From Flavobacterium luminosum (GTDB lineage: Bacteria > Bacteroidota > Bacteroidia > Flavobacteriales > Flavobacteriaceae): a stretch of 64,000 nucleotides of DNA. Below the pieces are notes generated by a model. It did no database searches and was not told where the DNA came from. It saw only the letters and a list, made by a program, of their open reading frames with translations. Position numbers and translations under genes: made by a program. Of the stretch, positions 58,391 through 64,000 are shown in pieces; the stretch's first letter is position 1, and every line of letters starts with the position of its first letter. The stretch spans positions 1-64,000 of the forward strand of contig NZ_JAMLJM010000003.1 in NCBI RefSeq assembly GCF_023635005.1, read 5' to 3'.

Positions 58391-60402
58391 TGAATAAGTT
58401 TTTAGCCACAATCGCTTTATTTTTTACCTTTTGGGGAGCGCAATCACAAATTTTAGATCCTGTTTCATGGAAAACTTCCGTGGAAAAAAAATCTGATACC
58501 GAATTTGTTTTGGTTTTCGATGCCATCATAGAACCGGAATGGCATATGTTCTCGCAATTTACCCCAGATGGAGGATCATTGCCTACTGTTTTTCAATTTA
58601 AAAATGCGAAAGGCAATTATGAATTAGTTAGTAAAACCAAAGAAAGTCCTTATAAAAAAGTATATAGTGAGGTTTTTGAGGTGGATGAATATATGTTTGA
58701 AAAGAAAGCACAATTTCGTCAGACTATAAAAGTAACCAATCCTAAAACGAATGTTGCTAAAGTCTACGTAGAATATCAGGTTTGTAAAGAAGCTTGTATT
58801 CAACAAGACAAAACATTTGAAATTAAACTTCCGGTTACAACGACAACAAAAGTTGAAGAAGCTACTACCGCTGAAACAAATTCGGATACTGTAACTACTG
58901 CAGACAATACTACTGATTCAGTATCGTCAATTGTGGAAAATTCACCAGAAAAAGTTCCAGCAAAAGAAATCTCTAAAAAACCAGAACAGAAAAAAGGTTT
59001 ATTCACGATTTTCTTTATTGCGTTCTTTTCCGGATTTGCTGCTTTATTGACTCCTTGTGTTTTTCCGATGATTCCAATGACAGTAAGTTTTTTCACCAAA
59101 CAAAGTAAAAACAAAGCAAAAGGAGTTCGAAATGCTATCTTCTACGGAATTTCTATTATTTTAATCTATGTGATTTTAGGTACGCTGGTGACGGCTATAT
59201 TTGGTGCCGATGCTTTGAACGCTCTATCTACTAACGTTTGGTTTAACATCATATTCTTCTTATTATTAGTATTTTTTGCCGCTTCTTTCTTAGGGGCTTT
59301 CGAAATTATGCTACCAAACTCTTGGGCTAATAAAGTAGACCGACAAGCAGATCGAGGAGGTATGATCGGAATTTTGTTTATGGCATTAGCTTTAGCCATT
59401 GTTTCCTTTTCATGTACAGGACCTATTGTAGGGACATTGTTAGTTGAAGCCGCTTCTAAAGGAGGAATAGCACCTATTGTAGGTATGTTAGGTTTTTCCT
59501 TAGCTTTAGCCTTACCTTTTATGCTTTTTGCCATGTTCCCGGGATGGTTACATTCATTACCAAAATCAGGCGGATGGTTAAATACCGTAAAAGTAGTATT
59601 AGGATTTTTAGAATTGGCTTTGGCTTTTAAATTTTTATCCAATGCCGACTTAGTATTACAAGCACATTTACTAGAAAGAGAAGTCTTTCTAGCGATTTGG
59701 ATTGCTATATTTGGAGCTTTAGCCTTATATCTTTTTGGAAAAATTACTTTACCACACGATAGCCCGATTCCATCGATTTCTGTTGGAAGATTACTTCTTG
59801 GACTTTTAGTGTTATCATTTACGGTTTATTTAATTCCAGGACTTTGGGGAGCTCCATTAAAACTAGTTTCAGGATTCCCTCCTCCACTAACTTACAGTGA
59901 AACACCAAACGGTATTGGAAGCACCAATGTGAGTGCTACCGGAATTTTACCGGATGGCGCTAAAAGTGGACCTCATGGGATTATCGCTTTTACCGATTAT
60001 GACAAAGGAATGGCGTATGCCAAAGCACAAAATAAACCAATATTATTAGACTTTACAGGATTTGCTTGTGTAAATTGTAGAAAAATGGAAGATTATGTTT
60101 GGTCTAAACCCGAAATTCTTTCATTAATCAAAGGGGATTTAGTACTGATTTCTCTTTATGTTGATGATAAAAAAGAGTTACCTGCTCATGAACAATACGT
60201 TTCTAAAGAAACAGGTAAAGAAATTAGAACGATTGGTAACAAATGGAGTGATTTTCAGATTACGCATTATAAAGCCAATGCACAACCTTATTATATTATT
60301 TTAGATACCAAAGAAAACCGATTAACAGAACCGGTAGGCTATACACCCGATTCAGAAGAATATAAAAATTGGTTATTATCCGGAATCAAAAAGTTTAAAT
60401 AA
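58390..60402 (+). CDS. dsbD: DsbD-like thiol:disulfide interchange protein
   Basis: This 670-aa protein starts at MNKFLATIAL with a signal peptide. The nDsbD-like domain has a cysteine pair (CKEACIQQ, about residue 133). A Thr/Ser/Glu-rich linker follows, then about eight transmembrane helices with GFAALLTPCVFPM and SFSCTGPIVG (the two membrane cysteines). The C-terminal thioredoxin-like domain has CVNC in FTGFACVNCRKMEDYV. DsbD moves electrons from cytoplasmic thioredoxin to periplasmic disulfide-reducing partners. It is coupled to tilS by a one-base overlap. Confidence 0.93.
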   Translation: MNKFLATIALFFTFWGAQSQILDPVSWKTSVEKKSDTEFVLVFDAIIEPEWHMFSQFTPDGGSLPTVFQFKNAKGNYELVSKTKESPYKKVYSEVFEVDEYMFEKKAQFRQTIKVTNPKTNVAKVYVEYQVCKEACIQQDKTFEIKLPVTTTTKVEEATTAETNSDTVTTADNTTDSVSSIVENSPEKVPAKEISKKPEQKKGLFTIFFIAFFSGFAALLTPCVFPMIPMTVSFFTKQSKNKAKGVRNAIFYGISIILIYVILGTLVTAIFGADALNALSTNVWFNIIFFLLLVFFAASFLGAFEIMLPNSWANKVDRQADRGGMIGILFMALALAIVSFSCTGPIVGTLLVEAASKGGIAPIVGMLGFSLALALPFMLFAMFPGWLHSLPKSGGWLNTVKVVLGFLELALAFKFLSNADLVLQAHLLEREVFLAIWIAIFGALALYLFGKITLPHDSPIPSISVGRLLLGLLVLSFTVYLIPGLWGAPLKLVSGFPPPLTYSETPNGIGSTNVSATGILPDGAKSGPHGIIAFTDYDKGMAYAKAQNKPILLDFTGFACVNCRKMEDYVWSKPEILSLIKGDLVLISLYVDDKKELPAHEQYVSKETGKEIRTIGNKWSDFQITHYKANAQPYYIILDTKENRLTEPVGYTPDSEEYKNWLLSGIKKFK

Positions 60403-60404
60403 AA

Positions 60405-60432
60405 AAATAGTCCTCTTTCGAGGACTATTTTT
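60405..60432. terminator. Bidirectional terminator between dsbD and the amidohydrolase-family genes
   Basis: The 9-bp stem ATAGTCCTC/GAGGACTAT has a 4-nt loop and is flanked by A and T tracts. Confidence 0.85.
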
Positions 60433-60435
60433 TTT

Positions 60436-61737
60436 TTACTGATTGTATCGTTCTTTATACTTTTTATACAAATTAGTCTGATGTGATTCGAGTGAAACGT
60501 TACGTCCTTGAATAAAGGCCTGAATGAGTTTATTGGTTCTCATGTCTAGGGCATCACCTTCAGAGATAAAAAGCGTAGCTTGTTTCCCTACTTCTAAACT
60601 TCCGAATTGGCTATCGATTCCTAAAATTTTTGCGGTATTTAAAGTAATCAACTGTAACGCCTGCTCTTTGGTTAATCCATAACCTGCACACGTTCCTGCT
60701 TGGAAAGGCAAATTACGTGTATTCATACGTTCCATATCACCACTATTTTCCAAGCCAACGATTACTCCTGCTTTTGTTAATAACGTGGCTAATTTATAAG
60801 GCAAATCTACGTCATTTTCATCTAACATTGGTAAACTATGGGTACGCTGTAATAAAACCGGTATGTTATTCTTTTTCAATAAATCTGTTACTTTGTTAGC
60901 CTGATACCCTCCAACGATGACTACTTTTTTAATTCCCAAAGCTTTGGTAAACTCCACTGCATCGATAATTTGTTTTTCTTCATTAGCAGTTACAAAAAGT
61001 GTTTGAGACCCTTCGAAAAGACCTTTAGTTGCCTCGTAAGTCAGATTTTTTTGACTGGAACTTTCTGATACATAAGCTTTTGCTAAGGCGAAAAAAGTCT
61101 TAATTTCTTCAACCTGCTTTGTATACTCTTTATTTGCTTCAATTGTTCCTGGTTCTGCCCACCATCCCGATCTTCTGAAAGTTGATGGAAAATTTAAGTG
61201 AATGCCATCGTCAGCCTTCACAATAGCATCTTCCCATGTCCATGCATCAAGCTGAACGATAGAAGAAGTTCCGGGAATTCTCCCTCCGCGAGGTGTAATT
61301 TGTGCTAATAAAACGCCATTCATTCGAACGGTTTCATTGATTCTTGATTCGGAATTATAAGCAATAATACTTCGAACATGAGGCGTAAAAGTTCCTATTT
61401 CATTTTCATCATCTGAAGCTTTAACCGCATCAATTTCTACCAAACCTAGTGTAGCGTTAGGAGCAATAAAACCTGGATAAACGTGTTTCCCTTCGGCTTG
61501 TATCACTTGATCATAAGCCGAAACATCGAAACGAACCACACGAGCATCAGCTACTAAAGTTAATTTCCCGTCTTTAAAGCCAATGACACTATTTTCTATC
61601 ACTTCCCCATTACCTAAATGCGCAGTGGCATTCATGATTAAAATGGATTTCGATTGTTTAGGCGCAGGTATTTGCTGTGCTTCCATTCCTAAGAAAGGTA
61701 ACAACAAAAAGGCTATTTTATATAAGTTTTTCTTCAT
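60436..61737 (-). CDS. Exported amidohydrolase-family protein with degenerate metal site
   Basis: This 433-aa protein has a signal peptide (cleavage near GMEAQ). The beta-sandwich and TIM-barrel outline of amidohydrolases is present (NATAHLGNGEVIENSVIGFKDGK, GKHVYPGFIAPNATLG, ALQLITLNTAKILGIDSQFGSLEVGK). The usual HxH after PGFID is replaced by PNATLG, so the metal-binding histidines are missing. It starts 4 bp after the next amidohydrolase-family gene and is co-transcribed with it. It may be a non-catalytic partner. Confidence 0.82.
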   Translation of the reverse strand: MKKNLYKIAFLLLPFLGMEAQQIPAPKQSKSILIMNATAHLGNGEVIENSVIGFKDGKLTLVADARVVRFDVSAYDQVIQAEGKHVYPGFIAPNATLGLVEIDAVKASDDENEIGTFTPHVRSIIAYNSESRINETVRMNGVLLAQITPRGGRIPGTSSIVQLDAWTWEDAIVKADDGIHLNFPSTFRRSGWWAEPGTIEANKEYTKQVEEIKTFFALAKAYVSESSSQKNLTYEATKGLFEGSQTLFVTANEEKQIIDAVEFTKALGIKKVVIVGGYQANKVTDLLKKNNIPVLLQRTHSLPMLDENDVDLPYKLATLLTKAGVIVGLENSGDMERMNTRNLPFQAGTCAGYGLTKEQALQLITLNTAKILGIDSQFGSLEVGKQATLFISEGDALDMRTNKLIQAFIQGRNVSLESHQTNLYKKYKERYNQ

Positions 61738-61741
61738 AATC

Positions 61742-64000
61742 TTAATGTTCTAATGTGTCACAGTGGTATTCAATTTTTTCTTTCTTTTTAGGCTCCTGCG
61801 TAATCATTCCCTTATTTTTCTCTTGTAATTGTTGCATGATTAGCTCGCTTTTTTCTTTTGCAAGATTAGCCCTTTGTATTTCATCGGTTTCAATATCAAA
61901 ATATACCACACCTTCAATCATTGTTTTTTCCGCTTTTGCATAAACAGACAATGGGTTATCGTTCCATAAAACCAAATCGGCATCTTTTCCTACTTTAATA
62001 CTTCCTACTTTATCATCTATATGCAAAAGTTTTGCAGGGTTCAAGGTCACAAATTTCCATGCCTCTTCTTCTGAAACATTTCCGTATTTTACAGCTTTAG
62101 CAGCCTCTTGATTTAAACGTCTTGACATTTCAGCATCATCAGAATTGTACGCTACAGTTACTCCTTGATTGTGCAATAAAGCGCCATTATATGGGATAGC
62201 ATCGTTTACTTCGTACTTATAAGCCCACCAATCTGAAAACGTAGAAGCTCCTACACCATGTTCTTTCATTTCGTTGGCCACTTTATATCCTTCTAGAATA
62301 TGTGTATAAGTATTTACTCTGAAACCAAATTTTTCGGCAACACGCATTAACATTAAAATTTCAGATTGTACGTAAGAGTGGCAAGTAATAAAACGTTTTT
62401 TGTTGATAATTTCAGCTAAAGTTTGTAACTCTAGATCTACTCTAGGTGCTTTTACTTTACCTTTTTTTCCTTGAGCATTAAATGCTTTCCAAGCCTCATC
62501 ATACTCTTTAGCTCGATTAAAATAATCCATGAACACTTGTTCAACACCCATTCTGGTTTGAGGGAAACGTGTTGGATTATTGATTCCCCAATTAGCTTGT
62601 TTTACATTTTCACCCAAAGCAAATTTGATGAATTGTGGGGAATTTTTATAAATCATTTCATCTGGAGACAATCCCCATTTCCATTTCACAATAGCCGATC
62701 TTCCGCCGATTGGATTAGCAGAACCGTGTAATAACTGAGATGTGGTAACTCCACCGGCTAAATTTCTGTAAATATTAATATCATCACTATTAACAACATC
62801 TTCGATAGTTACCTCAGCTGTAGCATTATGTCCTGATTCGTTTACCCCTCTTGAAATAGCGATATGAGAATGTTCATCGATAATTCCGTTCGTTAAATGT
62901 TTTCCTTTCCCATCTATGACTTTAGCAGAAGGATCTGAAAGATTCGTTCCTATTGCTGCAATTTTTCCGTTTTTGATTAAAACGTCAGTTTCTTTTAAAA
63001 TTCCTTCTTTCTCATTCGTCCAAACGGTTACATTTTTAAACAAAAGGGTTTCTTGTTTCGGTTTTTGTAAATTACCAAAAGGCAAGTTTGGAAAAGTCAC
63101 TGGAAAAACTTTGTTTATTTCAAGTTTTGCCGTTTCCTCCGCTTTCTTCTCTGTTACTGAAGTTTTCTTAGCGGACCAGTAACTTTCTGTTCCATTAGCC
63201 ATAGTCGCTTTTCCTGAAAACTGATTGGTATCAGTCACCAAAGCCATTAATCGGTGAAATTCAACTTTAGTTGAATCATCCGATTTTAGTAGTAAATTGA
63301 ACCAATTGTTAGCCATCGATAGTTTTGCATTCACTTTTTTATCCTCTGAAGTTTTCACTTCTGCTTTAGGTGAAGACAACTCTCCTTCTATTTTTAATTG
63401 GTACGTTTTATTATCGAAAGTCAATTCGTAATTGCCACGAACATCTTTACTATTCATGTCGTTTACAACATATTTATTTCCTAAAACCCAGTTTTCATAC
63501 AAAATAGTTTTCTCATCAAAGAAATCTCCTGAAGTAACGATAAAATTAGCATACGCTCCATTTTTTAGATTTCCTAATTCCGCTGGTTTTCCTAATAAAG
63601 AAGCAGGAACTGTTGTTAAAGCTTCTAACGCCTTGGTCTTGTCAAAACCATATTTAATCGCTTTTAATAATTTCGATTTGAAATCTTCTAGTTTTTTAAG
63701 TTTATCGGTAGTAATTGCAAAAACAACACCGTTTTCTGTTAACACTTTTAAGTTCGTAGGAGCTTGATTCCAAAAACGCATGTCTGCTAATTCCATTTGA
63801 TTGGCCTGATACGGATCGCTAACATCGTAAGCATCGGGAAAATTTACGGGAACAATAAATTTAGCATTCGTCTTTTTTATATCATCTATTCGTTCGAACT
63901 CGTTTCCTGATCCTTTTAGGATATAATTAATTCCGAATTCTTTTCCAATTTTTGCCACGCGGAGTGCATTTAATTTATCTTCTGCCGCAAAAATCTGAAC
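61742..64000 (-). CDS. Exported-type amidohydrolase-family protein, N-terminus beyond window (partial)
   Basis: The reading frame stays open to the window edge, with no stop, so the true start lies beyond 64000; 752 codons are visible. The C-terminal half is a full amidohydrolase domain with metal-ligand HxH in GIIDEHSHIAIS (near 63-kb), CHSYVQSE, NSDDAEMSRRLNQEAAK and the closing KVGSIKVGKDADLVLWNDNPL. The N-terminal visible part resembles a second, poorly conserved amidohydrolase repeat. Its partner gene follows after 4 bp. Substrate unknown. Confidence 0.85.
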   Translation of the reverse strand, partial: VQIFAAEDKLNALRVAKIGKEFGINYILKGSGNEFERIDDIKKTNAKFIVPVNFPDAYDVSDPYQANQMELADMRFWNQAPTNLKVLTENGVVFAITTDKLKKLEDFKSKLLKAIKYGFDKTKALEALTTVPASLLGKPAELGNLKNGAYANFIVTSGDFFDEKTILYENWVLGNKYVVNDMNSKDVRGNYELTFDNKTYQLKIEGELSSPKAEVKTSEDKKVNAKLSMANNWFNLLLKSDDSTKVEFHRLMALVTDTNQFSGKATMANGTESYWSAKKTSVTEKKAEETAKLEINKVFPVTFPNLPFGNLQKPKQETLLFKNVTVWTNEKEGILKETDVLIKNGKIAAIGTNLSDPSAKVIDGKGKHLTNGIIDEHSHIAISRGVNESGHNATAEVTIEDVVNSDDINIYRNLAGGVTTSQLLHGSANPIGGRSAIVKWKWGLSPDEMIYKNSPQFIKFALGENVKQANWGINNPTRFPQTRMGVEQVFMDYFNRAKEYDEAWKAFNAQGKKGKVKAPRVDLELQTLAEIINKKRFITCHSYVQSEILMLMRVAEKFGFRVNTYTHILEGYKVANEMKEHGVGASTFSDWWAYKYEVNDAIPYNGALLHNQGVTVAYNSDDAEMSRRLNQEAAKAVKYGNVSEEEAWKFVTLNPAKLLHIDDKVGSIKVGKDADLVLWNDNPLSVYAKAEKTMIEGVVYFDIETDEIQRANLAKEKSELIMQQLQEKNKGMITQEPKKKEKIEYHCDTLEH

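Noticed and set aside
63958-63960. GTG at 63958 as the start of the last amidohydrolase-family gene
   Set aside because: The frame continues open through 14 more codons to the window edge, and the protein there is still typical of the family, so the gene is simply cut by the window.

Overview
The window looks like a chromosome segment of a flavobacterium (Bacteroidota, Flavobacteriaceae, probably Flavobacterium or a close relative). The evidence is low GC content, the start of a Flavobacterium-type 16S rRNA gene, the gliding-motility genes gldF/gldG, families typical of the group (DUF4294, DUF4834, YfhO, BatA-type vWA), and many start-proximal promoters of the Bacteroidota TAnnTTTG type instead of Shine-Dalgarno sites. 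No phage, transposase, CRISPR array or tRNA was found.

Layout. 1-122 is the 5' end of a 16S gene leaving to the left, preceded by three tandem promoters and a structured repeat-like element. 979-12254 is housekeeping: DUF4294, M42 peptidase, purC, an exported S9 peptidase, PhoH, a DUF62 SAM hydrolase, a small monooxygenase-like protein, gldFG and dnaN. 12354-23719 is a leftward block of eleven co-oriented genes. Its seven exported or envelope proteins (a barrel-like protein, a lipoprotein, a MORN plus DnaJ-type cysteine-rich protein, and four YD-repeat paralogues) lie directly downstream of a three-gene sensor/regulator operon (small membrane protein, TPR histidine kinase, LuxR-type response regulator). 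Nearly identical 18-bp palindromes of form ATACG-N8-CGTAT lie in front of both operons. This is my best candidate for an undescribed system: an envelope operon controlled by its own two-component system.

23893-24638 is a Blc-type lipocalin gene bracketed by copies of a two-unit repeat. 25023-29939 is an AT-rich glycosyltransferase island (four genes, one inverted) bracketed by related direct repeats of about 90-110 bp. 30041-41034 returns to conserved genes: DEAD-box helicase, DUF4442 thioesterase-like protein, a vWA/dihydroorotase-like/membrane/esterase operon, an MBL-fold hydrolase, a conserved protein of about 490 aa, bcp, nth without its Fe-S cysteines, an unlisted 47-aa gene and an ECF sigma factor whose start codon abuts a long inverted repeat. 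41279-45070 holds uvrA, a possible sigma-54-driven small RNA and a secreted protein. 45153-64000 holds a YfhO-crcB-glycosyltransferase operon, a DUF4834 protein, a transporter-like protein, a GNAT protein, a methionine gamma-lyase-like enzyme divergent from an Lrp regulator, lpdA, pabB-like, a His/Cys-rich secreted peptide, tilS, dsbD-like, and two exported amidohydrolase-family proteins, the last cut by the window edge.

Functional assignments come from recognising families and motifs by eye. No database search was possible.
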